A stretch of DNA of 64,000 bases from NCBI GenBank assembly GCA_945285915.1, contig CALYQL010000003.1, positions 86,016 to 150,015 on the forward strand. The letters are read 5' to 3'. Positions 35,853 to 45,438 of this stretch are shown piece by piece. The DNA is from an uncultured Bartonella sp. (GTDB taxonomy: Bacteria > Pseudomonadota > Alphaproteobacteria > Rhizobiales > Rhizobiaceae). Position 1 is the stretch's first letter. Every line of letters starts with the position of its first letter. The position numbers and the translations under genes were made by a program. The notes under the pieces were generated by a model. The model had not been told where the DNA came from. It did not search any database and saw only the letters and a list, made by a program, of their open reading frames with translations.

Positions 35853-36644
35853 ATGGCCGTCACTGCAACAATTGCTTTAAGCCAGGAACATATCGGTTCT
35901 GTTGGTCGTGAACGGATAAAATTGCTTGAAGCCGTTGACCGAGAAGGGTCAATATCGGCAGCTGCACGTGCTGTTGGATTAAGTTATAAAGCAGCATGGG
36001 ATGCACTTGATGCAATGCAAAACCTTGTTACAAAGCCATTACTAGAAAAAAAAGCTGGAGGACGGAGCGGTGGTGGCGCAGTCCTAACGCCTCAGGCGCT
36101 AAAGCTCATTGAGACCTTCCATCAACTGGAAGCTGGCCTCGCAACCATGATACAAAATGCCTCTGATGATCTTTCCGATATTGGGTTAAGTTCAACCGGA
36201 CTTCTTCATGGGTTTATGATGAAAACCTCGGCTCGTAATGTACTTTCGGGTCACGTTCAAGCTATTACAATCGAATCACCGGCAGCTTTTGTAGATATCC
36301 GCATTTCCGATAATGTCTCAATTCAGGCTGAAATTACGGCAAAAAGTGTTGAGCGATTGGGACTTGTTAAACATCGACAGGTTGCAGCATTAATCAAAGC
36401 GACCTTTGTTAAAGTTGCCCCTAAAACCGATAAAAAATTACCAGACAAAATAAATCATATCGAAGGAATTTTGCGCACAATTAACGCGGGTGAAGCAAGC
36501 GTTGAACTTGTGGTTGAAATTGATGCCGGCAAAACGCTGGTAGCGACAGCTCGTCCGAATGACGCTGTTGTAAAACAACTTAAAGCCGACATGCCAGTTA
36601 TTGCATCATTTGATGCTGAAAACATAATTATTGCCACCAGCTAA
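35853..36644 (+). CDS. modE: Molybdate-responsive regulator ModE
   Basis: Molybdate-binding transcriptional regulator. Seen: an N-terminal winged helix (KLLEAVDREGSISAAARAVGLSYKAAWDALDAM, about residues 23-55; GRSGGGAVLTPQA in the wing), then two Mop/TOBE molybdate-binding modules (about 125-190 with SARNVLSGHVQAI, and 195-262). 263 aa, full length. ATG 35853. First gene of modE-modA-modB-modC, 11 bp before modA, with a likely operator in front. Confidence 0.94.
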   Translation: MAVTATIALSQEHIGSVGRERIKLLEAVDREGSISAAARAVGLSYKAAWDALDAMQNLVTKPLLEKKAGGRSGGGAVLTPQALKLIETFHQLEAGLATMIQNASDDLSDIGLSSTGLLHGFMMKTSARNVLSGHVQAITIESPAAFVDIRISDNVSIQAEITAKSVERLGLVKHRQVAALIKATFVKVAPKTDKKLPDKINHIEGILRTINAGEASVELVVEIDAGKTLVATARPNDAVVKQLKADMPVIASFDAENIIIATS

Positions 36645-36655
36645 GGAGAGTCGCA

Positions 36656-37408
36656 ATGAAAACGAAACTTGCACTTTTAACCGGTATTTTACTTGCCAGC
36701 GTCACTTGGGCACAAGCTGGAGAAACTGTTGTCGCAGTTGCTGCCAACTTTACCGAACCTGTTAAAGAAATTGCTGAACAATTCAAAGCCAAGACAGGTC
36801 ATACAGCGACACTTTCTTTTGGTGCTACTGGAAACTTTTATAATCAGATCAAAAATGGCGCCCCTTTTGAAGTATTCCTAGCCGCTGATACAGCTCGCCC
36901 TACCAAAGCGGTTGAAGAGGGATATGCAGTAAAAGGAACCGAATTTACCTATGCTATTGGCACACTTGTGTTGTGGAGTACAAAAGAAGGTCTTGTTAAA
37001 GGACCGGAAACATTAACAGATACAACTATTAGCCATATTTCTTATTGCAACCCCGACGCTGCCCCTTATGGCAAGGCATCTGTTGAAACGCTGGACGCAT
37101 TAAAAGTTCATGACAAGGTAAAAGATAAACTTGTTGAAGGACAGAACATTTCACAAGCCTATCAATTCGTTAAAACTGGCAATGCAGAAATTGGATTTGT
37201 TGCTCTGTCACAGATTATTAATGAAAAAGGTGGCTCGAAATGGATCGTACCACAAGGTTATTATAACCCTATCCGTCAAGATGCCGTACTTTTGAAGACC
37301 GGCGAAAATAATGAAGCAGCAAAAGCCTTTATAGATTTTCTAAAGGGTCCTGAAGCAGCTACAATCATTAAAAAGTACGGTTATGCATTGCCCGAAGTAA
37401 AGCAATAA
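36656..37408 (+). CDS. modA: Molybdate-binding periplasmic protein ModA
   Basis: Periplasmic molybdate/tungstate receptor. Seen: a signal peptide cleaved after AQA (about residue 21), then VAVAANFTEPVKEIAEQF, LSFGATGNFYNQIKNGAPFEVFLAADTARP (oxyanion-binding Ser/Thr and the SGxL-like segment), NPDAAPYGKA and the C-terminal FLKGPEA. 250 aa. ATG 36656 with GGAGAG upstream. Supplies molybdate for cofactor synthesis. Confidence 0.96.
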   Translation: MKTKLALLTGILLASVTWAQAGETVVAVAANFTEPVKEIAEQFKAKTGHTATLSFGATGNFYNQIKNGAPFEVFLAADTARPTKAVEEGYAVKGTEFTYAIGTLVLWSTKEGLVKGPETLTDTTISHISYCNPDAAPYGKASVETLDALKVHDKVKDKLVEGQNISQAYQFVKTGNAEIGFVALSQIINEKGGSKWIVPQGYYNPIRQDAVLLKTGENNEAAKAFIDFLKGPEAATIIKKYGYALPEVKQ

Positions 37409-37410
37409 GC

Positions 37411-38097
37411 ATGACACTTCTTTCTGCTCAGACATGGACAGCAATTACGCTAACAGCACAATTGGCATCCGTTACGACATGTTTTCTCATGCTTATCGGC
37501 ACGCCAATTGCGCTTTGGCTGGCACGCTCACAATCCTACTTTAAAGAAATTGTAGCCTCCTTTATATCTATTCCTCTTGTTTTGCCCCCGACAGTTTTAG
37601 GGTTTTACCTACTTGTTTTATTAGGCCCTAATGGTCCAGGAGGTTTTATTGGTCCCTGGTTTGGCGTCGATAAGTTTGCGTTTACATTTGAAGGACTGGT
37701 AATTGGCTCAGTCATTTATTCACTTCCCTTTGTTGTGCAACCAATCCGCAATTCTTTTGAAGCAATGGGAAAACGTCCCATGGAAGTCGCAGCAACATTA
37801 CGCGCGTCACCATGGAAATCATTTTGGAAAGTTGCTTTACCTATTGCTAGCCCCGGCTTTATGACGGCAGCCGTTTTAGGATTTGCCCATACAGTGGGTG
37901 AATTCGGCGTTGTGCAAATGATAGGTGGAAATTTGCCAGGCAAAACAGCCGTTATTTCCACAACGATCATGGGATATGTTGAAGCTGGTCAAATGCATGA
38001 AGCCAATATTTTATCATTGATAATGGTCGTATTTTCTTTTCTAATTATTCTTATGGTTGCGCTATTACAAAAATATATGCGAGCAAGAGCGCTATGA
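37411..38097 (+). CDS. modB: Molybdate ABC transporter permease ModB
   Basis: Inner-membrane permease, 228 aa, about five to six membrane segments. Seen: IPLVLPPTVLGFYLLVLLGPNGP (ModB signature), YSLPFVVQPIRNSFEAM, and the ATPase-coupling EAA-like loop EVAATLRASPWKSFWKVALPIASPG, and HTVGEFGVVQMIGGNLPG. It begins 2 bp after modA and overlaps modC by ATGA. Confidence 0.95.
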   Translation: MTLLSAQTWTAITLTAQLASVTTCFLMLIGTPIALWLARSQSYFKEIVASFISIPLVLPPTVLGFYLLVLLGPNGPGGFIGPWFGVDKFAFTFEGLVIGSVIYSLPFVVQPIRNSFEAMGKRPMEVAATLRASPWKSFWKVALPIASPGFMTAAVLGFAHTVGEFGVVQMIGGNLPGKTAVISTTIMGYVEAGQMHEANILSLIMVVFSFLIILMVALLQKYMRARAL

Positions 38098-39215
38098 GCG
38101 GAAGCATTGATATTGCACTTAACGGTATGCTCGGCAATTTCTCGATTGATTGCTCTTTTACCGCACCATCACATGGTGTCACTGCTCTTTATGGTCCATC
38201 AGGTTGTGGTAAAACCAGCATATTGCGCGCCATCGCCGGTTTAAATCATTTGAATGGAAAAGTTTCCATTGGAACGGATGTTTGGCAAGATGAGAATCAA
38301 TTTGTCCCTATCCATAAACGCCCATTAGGATATGTGTTTCAGGAAGCAAGTCTTTTTCCTCATTTATCGGTACGCAAAAACCTGATATTCGGTATGCCAA
38401 AAAACACCAAAGATCTTTCACCATCCTTTGAAGAGGTTATTGAATTTCTCAATATTTCTCATCTTATCGATCGTGCACCGCAAAATTTATCTGGCGGAGA
38501 ACGCCAACGCGTCGCAATCGGTCGGGCATTATTATCAAAGCCCCACATACTCATGATGGACGAACCGCTTTCTGCACTCGACAAACGTTCTCGTGATGAA
38601 ATTCTGCCATTTTTGATCAGATTACGCGATCGGTTAAGTTTGCCGATTATATATATAACCCATGACATTTATGAAGTTGAAAGACTAGCGGATTACCTTG
38701 TATTAATGGATAAGGGACGGATTATTGCTGCTGGTCCATTGGATGAAATTCAAGCTAACCCTGATCTCCCACTTGCTAATACACGCGAAGCCGCCGTTAG
38801 CCTGGATGGCGTTGTACATTCATATAATAAAGACGCCGGTCTACTTCATATAAATGTTGCTGGTGGAATATTTGTTGTGCCTTCCGATGAAAAAGCAGTT
38901 GGTCAAAAAATGCGCATTCGCATTGCTGCCAATGATGTAAGTTTGGCAACTGAAAAACCCTTAATGAGCTCAATTCTCAACGTTATGCCCGCACAGATAG
39001 TAACCGCACGTACAAAAGGCACACATGAAGTACTAGCAAAATTGGAACTTGGATTTGAGGGAAAAGGTGTACATTTTCTCTCTCGTTTGACACAATATTC
39101 ATGGCAGCAGCTTGGACTGCAAGATGGTATGAAAGTTTATGCTCAAATTAAAGGTGTCGCGATGATTGAACAAAAGAATACTGTCATATCATCAGATATT
39201 TCTGAGCCAATTTAA
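38094..39215 (+). CDS. modC: Molybdate ABC transporter ATPase ModC
   Basis: Cytoplasmic ATPase with a C-terminal TOBE/Mop regulatory domain. Seen: Walker A GPSGCGKTS (34-42), Q-loop VFQEASLFPH, signature LSGGERQ (132-138), Walker B LMMDEP (153-158), H-loop ITHD, and a molybdate-binding-type domain from about residue 290. 373 aa. Its last 32 bp overlap the convergent kinase gene tail-to-tail, leaving no room for a dedicated intergenic terminator. Confidence 0.95.
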   Translation: MSGSIDIALNGMLGNFSIDCSFTAPSHGVTALYGPSGCGKTSILRAIAGLNHLNGKVSIGTDVWQDENQFVPIHKRPLGYVFQEASLFPHLSVRKNLIFGMPKNTKDLSPSFEEVIEFLNISHLIDRAPQNLSGGERQRVAIGRALLSKPHILMMDEPLSALDKRSRDEILPFLIRLRDRLSLPIIYITHDIYEVERLADYLVLMDKGRIIAAGPLDEIQANPDLPLANTREAAVSLDGVVHSYNKDAGLLHINVAGGIFVVPSDEKAVGQKMRIRIAANDVSLATEKPLMSSILNVMPAQIVTARTKGTHEVLAKLELGFEGKGVHFLSRLTQYSWQQLGLQDGMKVYAQIKGVAMIEQKNTVISSDISEPI

Positions 39216-40143
39216 CAGTTCCTTTTGCAAAGCTTTTTCCCAGTTTTTGAGCGGTCGGCACGTTCGCATGACTAGCCAACCATGCGGTAAGCTGCATACG
39301 ACGCATCATAATAAAATGTGCTATTGTTTCCCGCATAAAAAGCGTTACCGGCATAACTTCTTGATAACCTTGAAACCACGCTTCAATAAGCTCAGGTACA
39401 CACGGGTCATCTTCAATGAAACTCAGCGAATTGGCTAAATCGAGTCCGCGCCAAGAAAAGCCACAATCATCAAAATCTATCGCTATAAGATGATCGTCGT
39501 TAACGAGAAGATTAGCCAAACGCAAATCACCATGGATAAGGCCATAATTGATATCATCATGTGGAAAATGCGCAGTGACAGACTTCAATGCGGCATCACA
39601 AGCCTCCAACAGTTTACGGTCGTCATCCGATAAACCATAAGCACAACGCCAGTCTCCCCAATATGCATTGGGCCCTACCATTGTTTCATAAGTCCAATGT
39701 TTTCTTACAAAATTGTCTGGCTTATGCCAACTTAACGACTGGCGATGTAATCCTGCTGAAATTCTTCCTAATTCAAAAAACCAATGAACAAGATTGCTAT
39801 CAATTTTTGGTTCTAGCCCATCCATAAAAGAAAAACAGGCAAGCCTGAAATTGTTAGAAGAAATAAACAATTCACCAGATAGCGTTGTAAACAGATGTGG
39901 AACTGTAACAATAGCCGACTGCTCAATAGCTTGTAGCCACAAAAGCTCTGAAGTTATCTCAGCATCACTATGATAATTTGAGCGATAAACTCTTACAACT
40001 CTTCGCTCTTCATGATCTTCAACCAGAAATGTTGCATTTTCTGAAATTGTCAGAAGCTCGATATGAGCTGTTTCGGATAATCCCCATCGAGAAAGATTAT
40101 ACCGAACAACACTAGCAAGATTATCAGACGTTTCAGTAATCAT
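39184..40143 (-). CDS. APH-family phosphotransferase, homoserine kinase II-like
   Basis: Kinase of the aminoglycoside phosphotransferase / choline kinase fold (COG2334-like, which includes homoserine kinase type II). Seen: the catalytic loop LIHGDLRLANLL (H204, D206, N211), and the metal-binding IDFDDCG (D223); GLHRQ and the N-terminal lobe VVRVYRS are also family-like. Start: ATG 40143, from the ATGA overlap with metW; a longer frame to 40194 lies inside metW. 319 aa. Third gene after metX and metW; a homoserine-related substrate would fit this context but is not shown. Confidence 0.8.
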   Translation of the reverse strand: MITETSDNLASVVRYNLSRWGLSETAHIELLTISENATFLVEDHEERRVVRVYRSNYHSDAEITSELLWLQAIEQSAIVTVPHLFTTLSGELFISSNNFRLACFSFMDGLEPKIDSNLVHWFFELGRISAGLHRQSLSWHKPDNFVRKHWTYETMVGPNAYWGDWRCAYGLSDDDRKLLEACDAALKSVTAHFPHDDINYGLIHGDLRLANLLVNDDHLIAIDFDDCGFSWRGLDLANSLSFIEDDPCVPELIEAWFQGYQEVMPVTLFMRETIAHFIMMRRMQLTAWLASHANVPTAQKLGKSFAKGTVKLAQKYLMI

Positions 40144-40772
40144 CTGTGTAATAAAAACACCGCCTGTTGCCCAAAAAGGTTCCACGCTCCCCAAGGTAGT
40201 TTCCAGCTAACACGTTGCCCTTGCCTATTAAGAACGACAGCCTCTTCAATTTCAGCACCAACTTCTTTTACTAAGGTTACAAAGTCATCTATCGTACAGA
40301 AGTGGATATTGGGAGTATCGTACCAGCTATATGGCAACTCTTTTGTTACGGGCATACGCCCTAAAAATAAAAGATGTGCACGTGCACGCCAATATCCAAA
40401 GTTCGGTATGGAAATAATGGCTCTTTCGCCTATTCTTAAAAGCTGTTCCAACACGACTTTAGGGTTGCGCGTCGCTTGCAGTGTTTGTGATAGAATAACA
40501 TAATCAAAACCTGAATCAGGGTAATAGATAAGATCACTATCCGCATCCCCTTGAATAACAGACAACCCTTTCCCCAAACATTGGTCAACACCTTGTTGTG
40601 ACAATTCCACGCCGCGGCCATCAACTGAACGCCGCGATTGCAATAGGCAAAGCAAACTTCCATCGCCACAGCCAACGTCAAGCACACGACTGCCGGATCT
40701 GATGAAACTTGCTATAACATCAAAATCTGTTCTGGATTTCAGTGTTGATTTTAGATCATCTTGTTGGCTCAT
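40140..40772 (-). CDS. metW: MetW methyltransferase-like protein
   Basis: Methionine-biosynthesis protein MetW, 210 aa, which partners MetX. Seen: the SAM-fold glycine motif [13 protein letters not shown] (29-41), [10 protein letters not shown], and the MetW-specific [30 protein letters not shown] and QAVFLL end. ATG 40772, overlapping the metX stop by 4 bp. The biochemical role in O-acylhomoserine formation follows from the conserved metX-metW pairing. Confidence 0.95.
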   Translation of the reverse strand: MSQQDDLKSTLKSRTDFDVIASFIRSGSRVLDVGCGDGSLLCLLQSRRSVDGRGVELSQQGVDQCLGKGLSVIQGDADSDLIYYPDSGFDYVILSQTLQATRNPKVVLEQLLRIGERAIISIPNFGYWRARAHLLFLGRMPVTKELPYSWYDTPNIHFCTIDDFVTLVKEVGAEIEEAVVLNRQGQRVSWKLPWGAWNLFGQQAVFLLHR

Positions 40773-41953
40773 ATTTCAAGCCCCCTTTGTTCAGCGGCGG
40801 CAGTCAAAAAACTATGAATTGCTGAAAACATCACTGGTTCATCAAGCAAAAAGGCATCATGCCCTTTATCTGTTTTTATTTCGACAAAGGACACACGCGC
40901 ACCAACCGCATTGAGTGCGTGAACAAATGTGCGGCATTGCGCGGTTGTAAATAGCCAATCACTAGAAAAAGAGGCAACGAAAAACCGTCCTCGGGAACCC
41001 GTAAACGCATTGGATAATCTGCCACCATGTTCTGCCTCTAGGTCAAAATAATCCATTGCACGTGTCAGATAGAGATAGCTATTTGCATCAAACCTCTCAA
41101 CAAATGTCATGCCTTGATGACGAAGGTAACTTTCAATCTGAAAGTCTGCATCAAATCCAAATGTTATCTGGTCACGATTTTGTAAATTCCGACCGAATTT
41201 CCGATGCAAAGCCGCTTCGGACAGATAGGTGACATGGGCTGTCATTCTGGCAACTGCCAAACCTTTCGTAGGGCGCTTGCCAGCTTCCAGATAACGCCCC
41301 CCCATCCAGCTTGGATCAGCCATTACAGCTTGTCGTCCAATCTCGTCAAAAGCGATATTCTGTGCTGAATGGCGCGCTCCTGTTGCAAGAATAATGGACG
41401 AAAAAACCTTACTTTTATACGCCGATGCCCATTGTAGAGCTTGCATACCCCCCATTGATCCACCGACAACACAAAAAAGTGTTTCTATTCCCAATCGTTC
41501 AACAAGCATTGCCTGTGCACGAACAATATCTCCAATCGTTATTACCGGAAAATCAAGTGCATATGGCTTTCCCGTTGCAGGATTAAGCGAAGCAGGCCCC
41601 GTTGACCCTAGACATCCCCCTAAGACATTGGAACAAATAACATAATATTTTTCTGTGTCGATAATCTTGCCGGGCCCCACCAATGTATCCCACCAACCAG
41701 GCTTTCCAGTTACGGGGTGAGTATTGGCCACATGCTGATCGCCAGTTAAAGCATGGCAAATCAATATTGCATTGCTTTTGTCATCATTGAGCGTACCGTA
41801 ATCTTGGTAAGCTATCTGAAACGGACTTAATATAACGCCGCTATCAAGCTTTAACGGCTGATCATTGTCAAAAAAAGCAATTTTGCTATCGGGCGAATCT
41901 GCCTGTGATTTTTGCGGATTGTCGTATGTATTATTAGATTGGCTATGTGTCAT
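40769..41953 (-). CDS. metX: Homoserine O-acetyltransferase
   Basis: Alpha/beta-hydrolase acyltransferase activating L-homoserine for methionine synthesis; acetyl or succinyl donor use cannot be told for certain from sequence. Seen: [11 protein letters not shown], the nucleophile elbow [12 protein letters not shown] (S166), [12 protein letters not shown] with the Asp, and KGHDAFLLD with the His. 394 aa with a polar 25-residue N-terminal extension. ATG 41953; the ribosome site is poor. A leader with two stem-loops lies upstream. Confidence 0.95.
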   Translation of the reverse strand: MTHSQSNNTYDNPQKSQADSPDSKIAFFDNDQPLKLDSGVILSPFQIAYQDYGTLNDDKSNAILICHALTGDQHVANTHPVTGKPGWWDTLVGPGKIIDTEKYYVICSNVLGGCLGSTGPASLNPATGKPYALDFPVITIGDIVRAQAMLVERLGIETLFCVVGGSMGGMQALQWASAYKSKVFSSIILATGARHSAQNIAFDEIGRQAVMADPSWMGGRYLEAGKRPTKGLAVARMTAHVTYLSEAALHRKFGRNLQNRDQITFGFDADFQIESYLRHQGMTFVERFDANSYLYLTRAMDYFDLEAEHGGRLSNAFTGSRGRFFVASFSSDWLFTTAQCRTFVHALNAVGARVSFVEIKTDKGHDAFLLDEPVMFSAIHSFLTAAAEQRGLEI

Positions 41954-41980
41954 TTCGGTTGCACCGTCTTGAAAGAATAA

Positions 41981-42030
41981 AGAATAGCTAGTCGTCTATT
42001 CTAACAAAAGTCAAGAATTTCTCTCGACTT
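41981..42030 (-). promoter_or_regulatory. Two-hairpin leader upstream of metX
   Basis: On the minus strand two stem-loops occur in order before metX: AAGTCGAGA-GAAAT-TCTTGACTT (42030-42008, one G-U pair) and AGAATAG-N8-CTATTCT (42002-41981), followed by a T-rich stretch. The arrangement looks like an attenuator. It does not match the SAM-II consensus that I know, and no leader peptide is evident. Confidence 0.4.
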
Positions 42031-42087
42031 GTTTTGCAAGCAAGGGTATTTCCTAAACAAATAGAATAACAGACCGGATCAATACCG

Positions 42088-43194
42088 ATGACAAAAAATA
42101 ATACTGCAAGTCGCCCACAACCTAGAAAAGGTATTTTGGACATCGCCGCTTATGTACCAGGATCAAGCAAGGTTGCTAGCGGAAAAAAAATATTCAAATT
42201 ATCTTCCAATGAATCTCCACTTGGCCCCTGCCCCGCAGCTATTGATGCCTATCGGCAGGCTGCAGCACATCTAGAGCTTTATCCAGACGGTTCCGCAACA
42301 CCATTATTAGAGGCTATTTCTGAAGTAACCGGCCTTTCCAAAAGTAATTTAATGGCCGGCAATGGGTCTGATGATTTATTAGGATTATTGTCAAATACCT
42401 ATCTAAGCGCCGGTGATGAAGGTATCATGACCGAACATGGTTTCAGTGTTTATGAAATACAGATCCGCGGCACGGGCGCTACTCCGGTAATCGTTAAAGA
42501 AAATAATTGTCGGATAGATATTCAGGCAATCCTATCAAGCGTAACCGACAAGACAAAAATTGTCTTTATTGCCAATCCTGGCAATCCAACCGGTACTTAT
42601 CTTTCTGCCGCAGAAATTAAGGAACTTCATGCTGGACTTCCGAAAAATGTTTTGCTTGTTCTTGATGGTGCTTATGCCGAATTTGTAACAGAAAACGATT
42701 ATGAAGCAGGCATAGAGCTGGTTTCAGCCAATAAAAATGTTGTCATGACACGCACTTTTTCAAAAATATATGGATTGGCTGGTTTGCGAATCGGGTGGAT
42801 GTATGCTCCCGTTCATGTCATTGATGCTGTAAACCGCATTCGTGGTGCTTTTAACGTAAGCGTACCAGCGCAAGCTGCGGGTGCTGTAGCATTCAGAGAC
42901 AAGGAATATGTAGCCTATGCTGTTGCGTTTAATACAAAATGGCGCAACTGGCTTGCAGAAGAAATTGCTGGACTAGGTCTCAAAGTCACACCTTCGGTCA
43001 CCAATTTCCTATTGGTTCATTTTCCAGATAACGATGCCCAATCAGCGGCACGTGCAGATGATTACTTGAAAATGCAAGGTTATATCGTGCGCCGCGTTAC
43101 AGGATATGGATTTCCAAATGCATTGCGTATTTCCGTTGGTCCAGAAGAAGCAAATCGCGGCCTTGTCGCTGCATTAAAAGATTTTTTGAAGTAA
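42088..43194 (+). CDS. hisC: Histidinol-phosphate / aromatic aminotransferase
   Basis: Class I/II PLP aminotransferase of the HisC family, converting imidazole-acetol phosphate to histidinol phosphate; many homologues placed beside tyrA also transaminate aromatic 2-oxo acids. Seen: [38 protein letters not shown], and [17 protein letters not shown] with PLP-Lys226. 368 aa. ATG 42088, divergent from metX, 4 bp before tyrA. Confidence 0.93.
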   Translation: MTKNNTASRPQPRKGILDIAAYVPGSSKVASGKKIFKLSSNESPLGPCPAAIDAYRQAAAHLELYPDGSATPLLEAISEVTGLSKSNLMAGNGSDDLLGLLSNTYLSAGDEGIMTEHGFSVYEIQIRGTGATPVIVKENNCRIDIQAILSSVTDKTKIVFIANPGNPTGTYLSAAEIKELHAGLPKNVLLVLDGAYAEFVTENDYEAGIELVSANKNVVMTRTFSKIYGLAGLRIGWMYAPVHVIDAVNRIRGAFNVSVPAQAAGAVAFRDKEYVAYAVAFNTKWRNWLAEEIAGLGLKVTPSVTNFLLVHFPDNDAQSAARADDYLKMQGYIVRRVTGYGFPNALRISVGPEEANRGLVAALKDFLK

Positions 43195-43198
43195 AAAA

Positions 43199-44143
43199 AT
43201 GGCAGACGTTAAATTTAATAAAATAGCACTTATCGGTATCGGCTTAATTGGATCTTCGCTTGCACGTGTTATCAGGCAAAAAAAATTGGCCGACCATATT
43301 GCCATTTCAACGCGAACCGGTACAACACTGGAACGCGCGCGTGAACTTGATTTGGGTGACAGTTATACAACAGATAATAGCAAAGCGGTTGAAAATGCCG
43401 ATTTGGTCATTGTTTCGGTTCCGGTAGGTGCATCGGGTTATGTTGCCAAAGAAATCTCGCAGCATTTGAAACCGGGTGCTCTTGTTACCGATGTCGGTTC
43501 AACCAAAGCTTCGGTTATTCGCCAGATGAAGCCAGAGTTGCCCGATACGGTTCACTTTATTCCTGGGCACCCAATCGCAGGAACAGAATTTTCAGGACCA
43601 GATGCGGGCTTTGCCGATCTTTTTATCAATCGTTGGTGTATTCTTACGCCTCTCCCCAACACAAATGATGAAGCATTGGAAAAGTTGACGCAGTTTTGGC
43701 AGGCTTGTGGTGCTAAAGTGGATCAAATGGATCCAGAGCATCATGACCTTGTCTTGGCGATCACCTCTCACCTTCCCCACCTTATTGCTTATAATATTGT
43801 TGGTACGGCCAGTGACTTAGAAAAAGTCACAAATTCAGAAGTGATTGCTTATTCTGCTTCTGGCTTTCGCGACTTTACGCGCCTTGCCTCTTCTGACCCA
43901 ACAATGTGGCGCGATATATGCTTAAACAATAAAGATGCGATCATTGAAATGTTGGGACGCTTCAGTGAAGACCTAGCATCATTGCAACGTGCAATTCGTT
44001 GGGGTGATGGTGAAGCATTGTTCAATTTGTTTACACGCACACGCGCTGTAAGACGTGGCATTATTGAGGCTGGACAAGAAGTTGATGCTCCAGATTTTGG
44101 CAGGCAGGCAGCAAGCCAACATGCAAAAAACGTAAAAAAATAA
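43199..44143 (+). CDS. tyrA: Prephenate / arogenate (cyclohexadienyl) dehydrogenase
   Basis: NAD(P)-dependent oxidative decarboxylase of tyrosine synthesis. Seen: the Rossmann motif ALIGIGLIGSSLARVI (about residues 9-24), VSVPVGA, DVGSTKASV, the signature GHPIAGTEFSGP, and LVLAITSHLPHLIAY with the catalytic-site His. 314 aa, no fused chorismate mutase. ATG 43199, 4 bp after hisC, so one operon. Prephenate versus arogenate preference cannot be read. Confidence 0.94.
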   Translation: MADVKFNKIALIGIGLIGSSLARVIRQKKLADHIAISTRTGTTLERARELDLGDSYTTDNSKAVENADLVIVSVPVGASGYVAKEISQHLKPGALVTDVGSTKASVIRQMKPELPDTVHFIPGHPIAGTEFSGPDAGFADLFINRWCILTPLPNTNDEALEKLTQFWQACGAKVDQMDPEHHDLVLAITSHLPHLIAYNIVGTASDLEKVTNSEVIAYSASGFRDFTRLASSDPTMWRDICLNNKDAIIEMLGRFSEDLASLQRAIRWGDGEALFNLFTRTRAVRRGIIEAGQEVDAPDFGRQAASQHAKNVKK

Positions 44144-44150
44144 GATATTT

Positions 44151-44200
44151 CATGAAGCGCATCATTTTATAAAAATGGTGTGCTTCATGCTATTTTAACA
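44151..44200. terminator. Long hairpin terminator between tyrA and mnhG
   Basis: Arms of 18 nt, CATGAAGCGCATCATTTT (44151-44168) and AAAATGGTGTGCTTCATG (44172-44189), pair with two G-U wobbles on the plus strand; 3 nt loop. Followed by CTATTTT. It sits between convergent genes and probably serves both. Confidence 0.75.
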
Positions 44201-44255
44201 AAAACTGTTGTTAAAATAACGTCTCTGAATTCCCTAATCAGCTTCTTACAGTTTC

Positions 44256-44678
44256 TTATGCTTTCGGATCTTGTGCATCAGTATCAACTGTTTTTTCCAA
44301 ATTTGTCGCTGTTAGTGAGTTATCATTGAGTTCACGATAACGCAGCTCGCTTGGCACTTCAGACGAATTTGAAGATTGATCGCGTTGCATGGCAGCACGT
44401 GAAAGTAGCATCAATGTTACCGGTGTCGTCACAATAAGAAAAATGGCCAATAAAAGCTCGTGTGAAACCAGTCTGTGTTCAACCATCGTTGAATAAATGA
44501 TAGATGCAATGATAATTCCACCAACGCCCCAGCTTGTTCCTAAAGTTGGCATATGCAAACGGTCATAAAAGGTTTTTCCGCGCGTAAGGCCAATGGCACC
44601 AATCAAAGTCAAGCCTGACCCCCACAGTAAAAATGCTGTAATAGTGATCGCGAGCCAAAGAGGAAGTTCATCTATCAT
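44256..44678 (-). CDS. mnhG: Mrp/Pha-type cation:proton antiporter subunit G
   Basis: Small membrane subunit G of the multi-subunit Na+(K+)/H+ antiporter, 140 aa. Seen: three membrane segments in the first 95 residues with GSGLTLIGAIGLTRGKTFYDRLHMPTLGTSWGVGG, the MnhG signature. The C-terminal 40 residues are polar and acidic, longer than in many homologues. Overlaps mnhF by 4 bp; last gene of the operon. Confidence 0.93.
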   Translation of the reverse strand: MIDELPLWLAITITAFLLWGSGLTLIGAIGLTRGKTFYDRLHMPTLGTSWGVGGIIIASIIYSTMVEHRLVSHELLLAIFLIVTTPVTLMLLSRAAMQRDQSSNSSEVPSELRYRELNDNSLTATNLEKTVDTDAQDPKA

Positions 44679-44956
44679 TCTATCACCTCACCACGCATAA
44701 GAAATTTTGCTAGCGCTGCACTCGACACAAAGCCTAAAAGCCCAATAACTAAAGCCGCATCAAAATAAATTGTGGTGCCTGATCGCATACCAAAAGTCAC
44801 AAACAGCATCATTGTTGTGGCATAAAGAGTGTCCAGTCCAACAACACGATCTTGTGCGCGGGGGCCTTTCAACAGCCTCAACACAGCCAAGATCATCGCT
44901 AGCCCCAACAATAATTGTGACAAGTTAATACCCCAGTAGAGAATGACTATACTCAT
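44675..44956 (-). CDS. mnhF: Mrp/Pha-type antiporter subunit F
   Basis: 93 aa, three membrane segments. Seen: RLLKGPRAQDRVVGLDTLYATTMMLF, the MnhF signature with the conserved D-R-V. Overlaps mnhE (4 bp) and mnhG (4 bp), so the chain is translationally coupled. Confidence 0.93.
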   Translation of the reverse strand: MSIVILYWGINLSQLLLGLAMILAVLRLLKGPRAQDRVVGLDTLYATTMMLFVTFGMRSGTTIYFDAALVIGLLGFVSSAALAKFLMRGEVIE

Positions 44957-45438
44957 TGGAATATCTCCATAAGTAGCGTTTCATAACGGCGTTTAATAAA
45001 CTTCTCCCAATCCTGACCATCAGCAAGGTCAAGAACATGAATCAAAAGATCATTATTTTTGCTGTTATAGGAAATCCATGCCGTGCCAGGAGATGCTGTC
45101 ATGATACAGGATAAGACAGCAAGACCTGTTCTATTTTTCAACGTCAACGGAATGGTAATAAAACCAGAATTATGCCGCTTTATGCCACCAAATAGAATAT
45201 GCCGCGCAACAGTTATATTTGATGTCGTAACATCTATAAGAACACGAAAGAATAATCGGACAATTGCTGACCAACTATGAATATGCACTTTTTCCGGTTG
45301 TAATAAGCGCATAAGAAAGCCGCCGAACAATCCGACAATGATACCTATCAAACCTTGGCCTAGGGAAAACCCATTCAGAACCATCCACATGATAAGGATA
45401 GAAAGCGTTAAAAGTGGATAAGGCAACAAATACTTCAT
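44953..45438 (-). CDS. mnhE: Mrp/Pha-type antiporter subunit E
   Basis: 161 aa membrane subunit. Seen: two N-terminal hydrophobic segments, then LTLKNRTGLAVLSCIMTASPGTAWI, the MnhE signature, and a soluble tail ending in an acidic helix. The ATG overlaps the mnhD stop by 4 bp. Confidence 0.93.
   Translation of the reverse strand: MKYLLPYPLLTLSILIMWMVLNGFSLGQGLIGIIVGLFGGFLMRLLQPEKVHIHSWSAIVRLFFRVLIDVTTSNITVARHILFGGIKRHNSGFITIPLTLKNRTGLAVLSCIMTASPGTAWISYNSKNNDLLIHVLDLADGQDWEKFIKRRYETLLMEIFQ

Noticed and set aside
41954..42087. SAM-II riboswitch before metX
   Set aside because: Expected from the lineage, but the conserved pseudoknot and 3' GCTAAA-type segment are not visible; only generic hairpins are seen and are reported as such.
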